From Mnemiopsis leidyi (taxonomy: Eukaryota > Ctenophora > Tentaculata > Lobata > Bolinopsidae): 21,609 nucleotides of DNA. The first letter of the stretch is position 1, and every line of letters starts with the position of its first letter. The notes under the pieces were generated by a model. It saw only the letters and a program-made list of their open reading frames with translations. It searched no databases and was not told the origin of the DNA. Both the position numbers and the translations under genes were made by a program. The stretch covers positions 1,119 through 22,727 of the forward strand of contig JH153756.1 in the NCBI GenBank assembly GCA_000226015.1, in the 5' to 3' direction. This document shows positions 1-11,100 of the stretch, piece by piece.

Positions 1-461
1 GGAAAGTTCGCACGCTTGCTTTCACTAGATGTATAGGAAAATTTCTTATTCAAATATAATATTGCTAATTGCAATGTGATGTATTGTAACCGTTATCATC
101 GAACTTTTTAAGCCACATTTCTATTGTCTGACTTTTTCCGACCCTCATTCGAAGCGAATATTCTCCTCCCGGAGAATAAAATGACGGGAGGGTGCGCGCT
201 GCTGTACAACATTTCTACTGCACCAAAATACCTATGTATATAAAATGATAAATAACTAATTGATAATGACGCCAGCATCATCACACCTAAACTCTAAAAA
301 TATCTTAAAACTCTAAATTAAATAACTATTACATTAAATCTTTAAAAATTACATTAAATCTTTTAAAAAAAACATCCAAATTAGATAAAACTAATAGATG
401 TTAGGCAAAAAATGGGTTATCTTTAAGAAAACTGTCATGCTATATTTTGTTCTCCAAGTAT
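1..461. other. Intergenic, AT-rich, no gene recognised
   Basis: No coding signal is visible. A short perfect stem-loop lies at 159-178 (8-bp arms TATTCTCC and GGAGAATA around TCCC), and its right arm runs into an AATAAA hexamer at 175-180. This could be the polyadenylation region of an upstream gene outside the window, but no such gene can be seen. From about 285 to 372 the sequence is low-complexity, with a direct repeat of TTACATTAAATCTTT. Confidence 0.5.
328..366. repeat. Short direct repeat in AT-rich DNA
   Basis: The motif TTACATTAAATCTTT occurs twice in close succession, separated by a few A/T bases, within a simple A/T-rich tract. No function is suggested. Confidence 0.6.
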
Positions 462-953
462 TCAGTAACTTCCATTTTCAATACGATTCACAACTTCCTC
501 CAAAATATTCCAATAATACCCACTACTAGAAATCCGAAGGGCTCTAGATTTACTCTTAAAAGTCTCTAAATAACTTTTAAAAACATTTAAAGACGATGCA
601 GTATTTACCTCAATAGGCAGCTCATTTGTCATTACAAGATGAAACTAAACAACTCTATCACTGATAAAGTTTCTTTTAATACTGTTAACCTTAGAAGAGT
701 TACTTTTTCCTGGTTTACAAACTAAATTTAGTCCAGACCTACTGAAATTAAAGACTCCAGCTAGTTGCGATAAACCCTGACTAGCTTTGTAATCTTCAGT
801 CCGGTCACCTCTTGAGCGTCTCTCAGCAAGAGTGGTCACCTGAAGAATCTGCAGTCTCTCAGAATAAGGAAGGAGGCCTACCTCTACAATCATCCTAGTA
901 AAGCCTCTCTGTAGGCTCTCAATCCTCAAAATTTGAAACCAATTTCCATGCTC
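462..953 (-). pseudogene. Non-LTR retrotransposon (LINE) ORF2 C-terminal remnant
   Basis: Read on the minus strand, one frame gives the typical tail of a CR1/Jockey-like reverse transcriptase ORF: an IESLQRGFTRMI segment, then LLPYSERLQIL, TTLAERRSRGD and EDYKASQG, then after an in-frame TAG (647-645) NELPIEV and SLNVFKSYLETFK. In intact elements the matching sequence reads roughly as an lE-lQr-FTk-i block, a Y-eRL--L-l-tLe-RR-RgD block, and a final W--LP--V-----n-FK-- block. The frame opens just after a TAA upstream of 953, carries at least one nonsense codon, and lacks the reverse transcriptase and endonuclease domains, so it is a dead 5'-truncated copy. The family assignment is from recognition of the motif pattern only. 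Confidence 0.75.
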
Positions 954-1800
954 TTACCCGAGGACTTCAGCCTTTGTTGCTAAATGCTTACAAAGGGGAA
1001 TGTGACTATTACAGATTCAGAATACAGATTCTCAAATACAAAATTACATCAATAAAGACCCCATAGTTGCTATTCTGGAAAACAAGTGTAAAGAGTGTAA
1101 TTCAGACAGTCAAAAAATAATGCAAGCGAAAAATATTGCTAAGCCAACATAGTCCTGTGGCTTGCGCTGTGGGCGCCCTATTGTGAGCTTTTGCGCCTGT
1201 CCTAATTTCGTGTGAAGCCTGCACAGGGATATACGGGTTTAGCAAGAAAAAATAATGCAAGGCCACGAATACAAAATTTGGACCATGAAAGATTAGAAGA
1301 AGATAAGAAATTTCACTTGTACGGCAGCACCCACCATCCCGACATTTTATTTGCTTGGAATGAGGGTTGGACAAAGTCAGACGTTGCCATGCCTAGCCCT
1401 GCTCTCAACGTGAGACAATGCAGCACCACACTTAGAAGTCAGATGGCTGCTCTCTGAGATAATGTGCTCATAAGTAACCCATCACAGGCATGACCAGCTG
1501 AGGGATACCCTCTTTTATCATCTTGATTTCTTGTACAAGAAGCTTAAAGTACTATCTATTGTCCTGCCACCTAGGGCCCAAAGAAAGTAGAAAACATTCT
1601 CTAACAGGATGCATATTGCATGACTACATGGGGAGGGTTTAACATGCATTCTTTTGCCAGCCTCTTGCTTAGTAGGGTTTCCCTTGCCCCCCAGATTGTT
1701 TGGTTGATCCCATGGAGTTGACACTTGTTTAACTGCTGCTAGTTGTCTTCTAGCCTGTCCTACCATGAGTGAATTATAACCCTTTCTGAACAACCCAAAG
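954..1800. other. Intergenic, no gene recognised
   Basis: Two short open frames (1212-1457 plus, 1793-1518 minus) overlap this stretch, but neither resembles a known family nor has convincing splice continuity with the gene downstream. I see no RNA gene. The motif AAAAAATAATGCAAG occurs twice (about 1114 and 1246). Confidence 0.45.
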
Positions 1801-1810
1801 GAGCTCCAAG

Positions 1811-1818
1811 TGACGTCA
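1811..1818. promoter_or_regulatory. CRE/ATF-type palindrome TGACGTCA
   Basis: A perfect 8-bp TGACGTCA, the consensus site for CREB/ATF bZIP factors, lies about 255 bp upstream of the start codon. It is a candidate upstream element for the receptor gene. Being a single short match, it could be chance. Confidence 0.35.
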
Positions 1819-2008
1819 TAATCTATTCATATATACATATAGCCGGCTTATATGAAGTATGATGGCAAGCTAAAATTCGAAAAATACATTCTCTCGGCAC
1901 CTTATTATCAAGGTAACATATTAACGAGGAATTGATGTTCATCTCAATTCACGTGCATTCTGTTCTTGGAATTTTGTTTAAAATTACAAAATCAAGTCAA
2001 GTGCGTCC

Positions 2009-2015
2009 TATAAAT
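2009..2015 (+). promoter_or_regulatory. TATA-like box TATAAAT
   Basis: TATAAAT lies 58 bp upstream of the start codon. Initiation about 30 bp downstream would give a 5' UTR of roughly 30 nt, if exon 1 is the first exon. An untranslated upstream exon cannot be excluded. Confidence 0.4.
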
Positions 2016-2060
2016 TTGTCATTATATCTCCATACTTAAACAGTTACCCCGCCTAAGGAC

Positions 2061-2069
2061 ATGGCCTAG
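2061..2069 (+). promoter_or_regulatory. Two-codon upstream ORF (ATG GCC TAG)
   Basis: An ATG at 2061 opens a Met-Ala-stop ORF that ends 3 nt before the main ATG at 2073. If the transcript begins upstream of 2061, this minimal uORF would meet scanning ribosomes first and could dampen translation or force reinitiation. Confidence 0.45.
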
Positions 2070-2072
2070 AAA

Positions 2073-2130
2073 ATGTTCTCAAGAGAAGTTGTAGTTTTCA
2101 CATTTCTTACTGTGGCAGTGTTATCTACAG
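2073..2130 (+). CDS. Exon 1: signal peptide
   Basis: Encodes MFSREVVVFTFLTVAVLST, an n-region with one Arg, a hydrophobic core VVVFTFLTVAVL and a small-residue cleavage region (S-T-G/D), typical of a secretory signal peptide. It ends in phase 1 before GTAAAA. The ATG is preceded by A-rich sequence (AGAAAATG), which favours it over the ATG at 2061, which is followed at once by a stop. Confidence 0.85.
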
Positions 2131-5100
2131 GTAAAAATATTACTTTTAGTTTTACTTTAAATTGATATTGATTTGCACCAACAGACGTCTACTTTAGTAG
2201 GTGGTCGGATAACTTATTTAGTTTTTTATATTTATCTCACATGCAAAGTGGTTTAAAGTTGTCTGATTTGGATTGTGGTAGACGGTGGGAAGCAAAACCT
2301 GTGACGTGTCGGGCAAAAACAGGCATAGCAAAAATCGTTACCTTTGAGAATCCGCAAGATGCACATAACCACGTGATTCCAGCTTTTGAGTAGACATCAT
2401 GTACATTGTAAATTTCAATTAGTAACATTGCTAACAAACGAAAATTTCAGATTTAAGTTTCACGAAAGTAGATGGTAATAGGGATATCGAAACAGTGTTT
2501 ATTTGGAGCGAATTAAGTCCTTTAACTGTTGAGTGTCACGGTATCTTGGATGCTTCTGACGATTCCGAAAAAATGAAGTTGTGGTGGGAAACCAACGGTA
2601 TCCACTTACTTTTATCCAAACATTCGTTTCTACTTTTAGTGAGAAGTAGCCTGATTGTAAAGTAGCTTTTATACTCATTATCTATCATCGTTTTTACCTG
2701 CTAAGCTTTCTTCAATTGTTGACTATTGTAAACTTCTTTATTTGCCTTCCATCTTAAAGGTATTAATTTCCAAAACCCCCCTCTATTTCAGGTGAGAAGA
2801 CTGATGATGAATTTACTTACAATGGTGATGAAAGGAAAATCTCCGTCCAAACGAAAATAACCTATTCAATAAATAGTGTACATTGTCTTTTGGGAGTAGT
2901 GAATGATGAAGGTGAAGTGGTAGTGTCTGTGGAAAAATCGCTTCCTTTGGAAAAAATAAGTACGTGTGGTTTAAAAAAATGCAACTTACGTATTTTTGCA
3001 AAAATACTCAAAATACAGCAAGACTGCTCCTTTCAGATAAACTTATCTTGAACTAATACCACAATAATACAATGTACTATATTAAAAACTCATAATCAAT
3101 CTTTCAATGGCCATAGGCTTGAATAGTTCCTTCAGACACTATAATTATTATTATTTCAGAGCTGTCTTTGGCGGCCCAACCGAACATGATCGCGGCACTT
3201 GGTCAAAGTTTGACACTATCTTGCACGCTATCCGGACATAATTTCGAATCAGTGAATTCTGGACTGGAACTGAAAGTACACGATATCGACGCAGGTACTA
3301 TAATTTAGTCTCCCAACATTATGAGGAACGATTAAAAATTATGTCAAATCCACTCGTAAAATACCATGTTTTTTAAAAAAGCTGCAAATTTCTAGGTCCA
3401 GGTAACTTCCCTTAACTTCTTAAACCCTCCCCGAATACCTGTTGAGCATAACGTATAAGCAACGTTGCACCTGCAGACACGTCTGTGTCCCTGGAGGGGG
3501 GTGCCGCGTATCTTGACGAGGATGGACATATAGTCGCCAGGTTTACAATTCCCACTGACAAGCTCGCCACCAAGAGATACCGGTGTGATGTGACTGATTA
3601 CTCTACAGAAACGGAGGTTAGAGTCGACGTGGAAATTATCGGTGAGTGAAGTAGAAATGTCCGATATGATAGACTTTCGGAGCACAGTGTGTTGGGCCAA
3701 GATTTAAAATATTATTAAAATTTGATGCGTCGTTCAGGAACAACTTTTTTATTTGAACGTTGAAGAAAATCCTTGTTGTTGTGAATCCCTTATCAAATCC
3801 TTAACGCCTATGGCATACGAAACAAAATAATGCCAATGGTTAACATTCTCATCTAAGTTCCTAAAATGGTAAACATTTTCACCTAAGTTCTTAAGTTTAT
3901 AAAAAACGGGTAAAAAATCCTTTTATAGATTTTCCCAACAAGGTCTGGTCAAAGATCTATCTCCTGTGTACGTCATTCCTGAGGATGGTATTGTTGAGAA
4001 GTTAGTAGCCGAGGTGAAAAACTTCGACTGGGCTGAATCGGGCTATCCGAAAATTACTTTCACCTTAGCTGGAATAGCTCAAGCTTCGGTAAGCAACAAG
4101 GGGTCTACTTTTTATACTAGTTATACTTTTATCAAATTTTAATCTCATCTCTTTAGCTCTCTTTTAATTTTGATTGGGGCGGTGATCGATTTTATTTTTG
4201 AGAAGTTCGGCATATTTTTTTCAGAAGTTCGGCATATTTATAGAGTTTCCCGATATTTACCGATATCCCTATTTAAGCTCTTGGCAGTGACAGTGGTTTA
4301 TCATATTAGCTGTTTCTGTCATTTCAGACTACAGGTCATAATGCCAGTGAAGTCAGCCTCGGAGTAGAAAAATCTCCGGCCAGCTTCAAAGTGGAGTACA
4401 AAGGAGATAATTCCAATGAGGAAATCATGTTTGCTCCTAATTTTGTCTTGGTATCTACAACTGCCGAAATCAGAGGTAAATATTTTCTACACAATATACA
4501 CGTGTTTCCACAATCAGAAGGTATCTTACGTTCAAGATAGTTCTAACTGCTCATTCCTTCTAAGGATGACTTAATTTTCAGAACTCAAGATAAAGGGGGA
4601 AACAAACGTTATCGAAACTAATTCCTTTACGATAACCTGTACGATAAAAGCAGACAGCATTTCTGATTTCGAGATAAAATTGAAGCGAAATAATAACCTT
4701 ATTGATAGTTCCATCGAACCGAGAATGATCAAATCGGATAGTTTTGAGTCAAATGAGCTTAGGTACACGTTTGCATTCACTGATGCAAACAAAGAAAGCG
4801 ATGAAGGAGAGTATAAATGTGTGATAGTAAACGTGGCAGAAAGTAATCCACATCAACAACACGTCTACAGTGAGTGAGTTCTTCTTACTTCTAAATTCTT
4901 CCTAGTTTCCATTTCCTGGACTAAGAGCGAAGTAAACCATAGTGGATGCTCTGTCGCTATCTGGTATTGTTAAGCGGAGTGTCTTAGCTGGAACTATCTT
5001 TGATACTTCATAGTTAAGAACCATATTATAGTTAAGAACCATATTATGACATCCATTCTTCGAAACACCCATATGAGCTCACATGACGAAACGTCGCTGG

Positions 5101-8100
5101 TACTTGCTACAACTTGTTGATAAACGCGAATTAGTAAATTACCACGACATTCCCAACACCTAACAAGTAACAATTTACTGTTTGCCTAAGAATTGGAACA
5201 GGCAGAATTCCAGCAGTACTGGCTGCTCCACGCTCGAGACAGTTCCTCGCTGCTCTGCGAGGTTGACGGTGTCGAGTTGACAGAGACAATAAAATGGCGG
5301 GACGAGGTTAACGGCAAGGATCTTCAACACGATATCGAGGGTTACGAGATAGTGGATGTAGCTGCAGGGGGTTCCACCAGCAGCAAACTTATACTCCACA
5401 AACTTGATACAGCTGAAAACAGACGTTATTCCTGCTCCTTGGGAGACAAAGCTAAACATACCTTTAACGTTGAAATTATAGGTCTGTTATTAATTTTCCG
5501 TGATATATATCATAGTAAGTAGGTCGACATTGAGTAGGTAGACACTGATTTAGTCGATACTGTCGTACTGTGTAGGTCGAAACAATAAATTCTTAATTTC
5601 AGCCCCGACAGTGACAGCAGACATTGTGTTTGTAACGGATGATTTAGGGATGGACGAGTTGGCGTGCACTATTCCCAATGATATCGACATTTTCACAACT
5701 GCATGGAAAGCTCCAGGTAATTTTCTCAAAATACTTTCACCTTATCAATGTTATCCTCTATTAAGCGATAGCGGCAAAACTCCAATATTAAAACCATGGC
5801 AACGATTCCAACATCGCTACAGCTCCAACATTGAAACAATTTAATCGTAGTTACAGTTCTAACTTGGTAACGGTGGCCGACGTCCTGTCCCAGATCATCG
5901 TGCCCCTGGACATCGTGCCCCAGAACGTTGCTTATCAGAGATGTTGCCCCAGTGACGTTCTGCACGAAAACAGACAACTTCGTTAGGGTTAAGTTTAGAG
6001 TTAAGGTCAGCGTTAGGATTGTGGAATATGGTTAAGGTTGCTGGGGCGAAATGTACTGGGGCAGCGCGCGATGTTCTGGGGCAGGACGACAGAAACCCTT
6101 TTAATGTTACCATGTTGGAACTGTTACCACATTTCTTCAGACGGCAGTGCGTCAAATAGTATCTCGGAGCAGACAGGGCAGTTTACTTGTCATGTTTATT
6201 TGAAGGCAGGAGGGAGCCCTAGTGATTCGACCGCTACACAATTAACTGTAGACGTGTATTCTCTATCTGCAGGTATGTAGCAGGTATATAGCAGGTATCT
6301 TCAGGTATAGCAATCTGTAAATATTAAATACATGATAACATGTAACGAAATTCGAACTCGAAGTTTAAAGCAGGCGTCCTGCATTTGAAGATATTGTATC
6401 ATTTATACGCCTAAAATTATACTAATTTGTTATATCATGACGTGCTAATGGAGCCACTTCAGACTATCCAGCCAAGACAATCTACTACAAACCAAAAAGT
6501 GAACAAACCTTAACATGTGAGACCTCGGTTCAGCCTGATATTGCTGCCAATCTGAATAAAGTCCAGTTTAGTTACCAATTTTTGGATGATAAAGACTCTG
6601 TTCTTCAAAATTCGGCCGAGGTTAGTTGATTCAATTAGTTGTCATAATTGGGACGAACGTGTCAATCAGAATTCGTCTGTGACTTGGAAGTCAACAAGAC
6701 AAATATACCTCAAATCTCAATATTAAAACTTTTTCGGGCGCACACTTTACAAAGCAATTCAATCAGGCTCACTTAGCACCGCCAAAATTTTATTTCAAGT
6801 TTGCTCCTTTTTCCTGAAGTACTGTGCGGTTGAAGTTTAGATTTCGAAAAGTATCGTATAAAAGCACCTAATGAAGCACCAGATAAATCGGCTCTGTTTC
6901 TGTGAAATTCCACTTTACTCCTCTCCAGAACACTTACAAAATGTCGCCAAACGCGGGCGACATCATCAGGTGTATCGTCTCAGTAGCTGGACTTGGCGAA
7001 ACAAGCGTCAAAGCTGGAACTGTTACTTCCACCTTTTCTCTTCGAGAAAAAAGTGAGCCTGTTTAATACTCTGCATTAATTTTTGAATTTTTACACTGGA
7101 AATATTTTTCATTTTCCCCATGAAATCTTCCTTTCAGTATGCGAATTGCTTTTAGAATTGGAAACAATTATTTTACTTTAAACTTGTACATTTTGGTGTC
7201 GTACTCGTCAGATTGCATTGCGCTGATTAGACGAAGATTCATATTTGATTGGCTTTTCGATTCAAGAAGTTTAACTACAACTCAGTATTATATGTATTTT
7301 GATGGAATGGTAAGCATAAGTTACAGTGCAATAACTTACAAAACTTTACAGAGATATTCGTGACGGTGGATGGAACAAGGTATGTCTACGAGACCCCAGA
7401 TTCAGTGTCGCTGACTTGCCGCATGTCCGCTACTACTGACGAGAAAATTGACTTCGGTCCAGTTTGGTACAAAGGTGATTATAGTTGATATAATTAGTTG
7501 TCATGGCGACAGCTGCAACCTTACCATTAATGATTGAATATTTACCTAATTAATTACATTTAAGTTATCTATCACTTAACTGTCAGCTGTCAGCTTTTTG
7601 CCTATCACATGTGTACTACGCTGTCAATGACTTATATCTGCTTTACACTTAAAGGGATGAAGAATGGAAAAATTGTAGTTGTCTGAAAGAAAATATCTCT
7701 CAACAAACTTGAAATGTCAAACTCTAGTAATTGTTATGGTCTTATTAGTAATTATGGTATAATTACTAATGATCTTCCTTATCTTCCAACTATATTCTTC
7801 AGACGATAAAATCTATACGTCAACTGGTAATTTTGAGAAAGTAGCTGACCAGGACTTTGTGGAGCATGTCTTGACGTTTAGTGACGGGATAAAGTTGGAG
7901 GATGGAGGAAAGTACGCGTGTCGTCTGTCTCACCTGGAATCTGATGCCGAATTAAATCTAGTCGTGGAAACTGGTGAGTTGGATTGTCTGTCATTCAGCT
8001 TCGACAGAAAACAACTTCTCGTCATTTTCGAGATTGCAAACAGATTTTTTGTCATGGAGTTATATTTAGTAAGTGATGGGTTTGGGGGTTGCCTGTTAGG

Positions 8101-11100
8101 GTTTTATACGAAGACAGTTTTCCGGTATCACGAATTTTAAAGAATTATCTTTTTGCATACTCAAATTTATTCAATGATTTTGAAACTTTATTTCAGTTTG
8201 GGTATCACCGGACCCACTTCTAAAGCCAAAGGTGTTTTGGATGGAAACAGAATCTGTCGCCTATACGATTGAATTAGGAAGAGTTGGAACTGTGCTTGAA
8301 TACAAAGTAGACACTAGTGATGGACAAAATGTGGTAACAATTATCCTAAGTTATCGATATCTTGATTCTTGAATATTGTTACCAAATTGTTTATTTTAGT
8401 TTTCCAAATACTCCCTTGCTCTGCTTGAATGACTTTAGGATTCATAAATGGATTGCTCCGACTCTCAGAGTTGCAAGAGGTTTTGAAAACTAATACTCTC
8501 ATATAACTTATAAGTATATAATATATATGCCTTACTAGGACAGTGTCTAATTTGTTACAAAAAAGATGCTTACATACCTTGTATTCCTATTCATAACAAA
8601 GTTTTCAAAGAATGCATTAGCATCAGCTTATTCTGATTTATTTGATATTTCTAACAGACTCTGTATAAAAAACTGAACACCTCACCCCCTCCCAGGATAT
8701 GACTTGTGATACAGCTGAATTCTGTCAGGCCACGTTATCCTTCACAAGAACTGCGGGGACTGATGAAGACAAAACTGTGACCGTTGAAATCTCTGCAAAG
8801 AACGAGGTTTCCAATAACTTCCTCTTAGGGGATGTCCTGAACATACCATCTATTCAGATCACCCTCCACGAAAGAAGTAAATAGCAGATTTGTTCAACCT
8901 TATTTTAGTGATGTCAAATATGTAGTTGCTATAAATAAATTATCGAGATTTAAAACAAGAAACCAAAGTGATGTTCATTTAACAATAAATGAAGATGACA
9001 TCGCATTCAGCAATGACGGGGAGTGCACCCACTTTCTGGACGAAGGGCTACTCGTTAGAAATGGAGTGCACAGCTAGAGCGGAGAATAACGTGGAGATTA
9101 AGTTCGTCAGGAGGACGGGAGACGAGGATATCGATGTTAACGAGAACGCAGAACAAACTGAGTACAACTCAGAAACAATTTCACGGAAAGGCTCTCTTAT
9201 CATTGACAGTAAGGACTTCATTGCCTACAAATACAATCGTGTTCGCTGCCCTGCTTCTTTGTTTGTGTATTTGGATCGTCCTTATACCATGCCCCTTTTC
9301 ATAGATACGTCCCATTTTCTCAAACATGACAGTGATATGAATGAATAATTATTTTAAGCTCAAAGCACGTCTGAAAAGGAGATAGTTACGTATCATTGTA
9401 TTGCGACGTATGAAAAAGCGGACAGTCTCCCAGGATCTATGACCACTAGTCTTGTGACCTCTTCATTTGTTCTGCTAGGTTTGATGATCATTTTCTCAAG
9501 ATTATAAAATATTCCCCTTTTCATTTTTTGGTCATATTTTGAAGGCGAAATACTGAAATTGTTGTATGATATCCCTTCCGGGTTTTATTGATTTTTAATT
9601 AAGCCCTTGCTGAATCTCACTTGCTGACGCGCATGTTCGTTTCTCGACATTCCCTTATCATGCTTATGTTCACAATAACCAAAGAACAACAAATAACTAA
9701 AAACCCATTCCTAGAGACCCTAGAGTTCAGGACTAAGTTTGGTTACATCCATGGAGAACAGTGTTCACCACAATAATCTTACACCTCAGATAAACCACTC
9801 CTTCAAGTTGTTGGCGAGCTCGTCACAAAAACTGAAGACGGTCGATTCATAGTTCCCGAAGGTGCCTCCTTTGTTTTAAGAATCACCTACGACTCTCGGG
9901 CCAAGTTGGATTGCACTATCGAGTCAGATGCGGGTCCCCTCGAAGTTGAGACAAAAGACGGTACCGGAGAGTACGCAGTAGAAGCGGCGACCAAGTCCCA
10001 CTCTGGCAAATACTACATTGATGGAAAATACACGTTCGATGAAACGGTATTTGAATTGGGCAGGATCGACGATTTTGCTGAAGTGGTGTTTAAAGGTATG
10101 TCACGCTGGTTCAGCTATCAGGTTTATAGTTCGAGTGCTCTTCTAACATTTGTTACCCTTAGTTAATTCGACTCGTATAGACGTATAAATTCAATGTGAT
10201 GAATATGATGTTTTATTCAACAAATTGGCACTATAAAATATCTACAAATTTTGATGTCCGATTTACTGTCAGAGATAGAAAATTCAAGTGATTACGTGGA
10301 GCCAGACGAGGGAATTACACTCACCGTTCGGTTTGCAGACATTCTAAAGCCCGGGACAGTTCAATGGTAATCTAAAATTATCTCAGATTATTTTTCCACT
10401 TTGCAGATTAATTCAAAACAACTTTCAAGCAATGTTTTACCATAGTGAATGTCTTTCATTCCTTTACTCGGTTGTAAACCTCTTTATTTTCACTTCCAAA
10501 GAATTTATTTATTTCTTCCTCAGGGAGGACGAGCAGAGTGGTGAAGTTTACCGTCCAACATCGGATAGGAAACGTGACACTTCCATCAGTGTAACTCAAC
10601 AAGAAGACTACACTGTCATGAACATCCCACCGGGCAAGTATTTTTAGTCAGTTTTTATAGAATCGAATTCTGTGCAATTATAAGACCAATTTGTTTATCG
10701 ACTGTCGACTTATATTATGAAGGTCTTCCAGATTTCTGACTGATCGATTTGCTCATTTCAGGGAGTCTGGCTGCTAGTACCAGTTTCAAAGTTTCGGCTA
10801 CGTTGCAAAATGATGAGGAGGTGAAACAGCGGCAATATATTCAAGTTGTTGGTAAGCATAATTATGTTATTAATATCAAAACTTGCATTTGTCCGAGTGA
10901 TATCGCACAGAATGTGTGCATCAGGAATCATGATGTGGATTCAAGTGCATAATCAAACATGCAAATTGCATACCCTCTCTTTTAAATCTGTGTAGCTGCT
11001 TAGTATCAAGCTGGTAGATACCACCTGCAATGAACTGTTGCTGTCACATTCTAATTAAATTGGCCTTGTAACATCAGGCTAATGTATTAATGTCCTGTAC

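Noticed and set aside
159..178. Histone-type 3' stem-loop
   Set aside because: The 8-bp stem has the wrong sequence and loop for a replication-dependent histone mRNA end, and no histone ORF is present.
1212..1457. Plus-strand open frame of 81 codons upstream of the gene
   Set aside because: No family resemblance and no splice continuity with exon 1, which carries a good signal peptide and its own ATG.
7139..7363. Open frame running into exon 14
   Set aside because: It is intron 13 sequence in the same frame, upstream of the TTTACAG acceptor at 7351. The intronic part is not Ig-like and would break phase with exon 13.
10634..10639. GT donor at 10638 for exon 22
   Set aside because: It leads to an in-frame TAG soon after the start of exon 23, and breaks the match with paralogous exons 28-29. 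The GC donor at 10634 keeps both.
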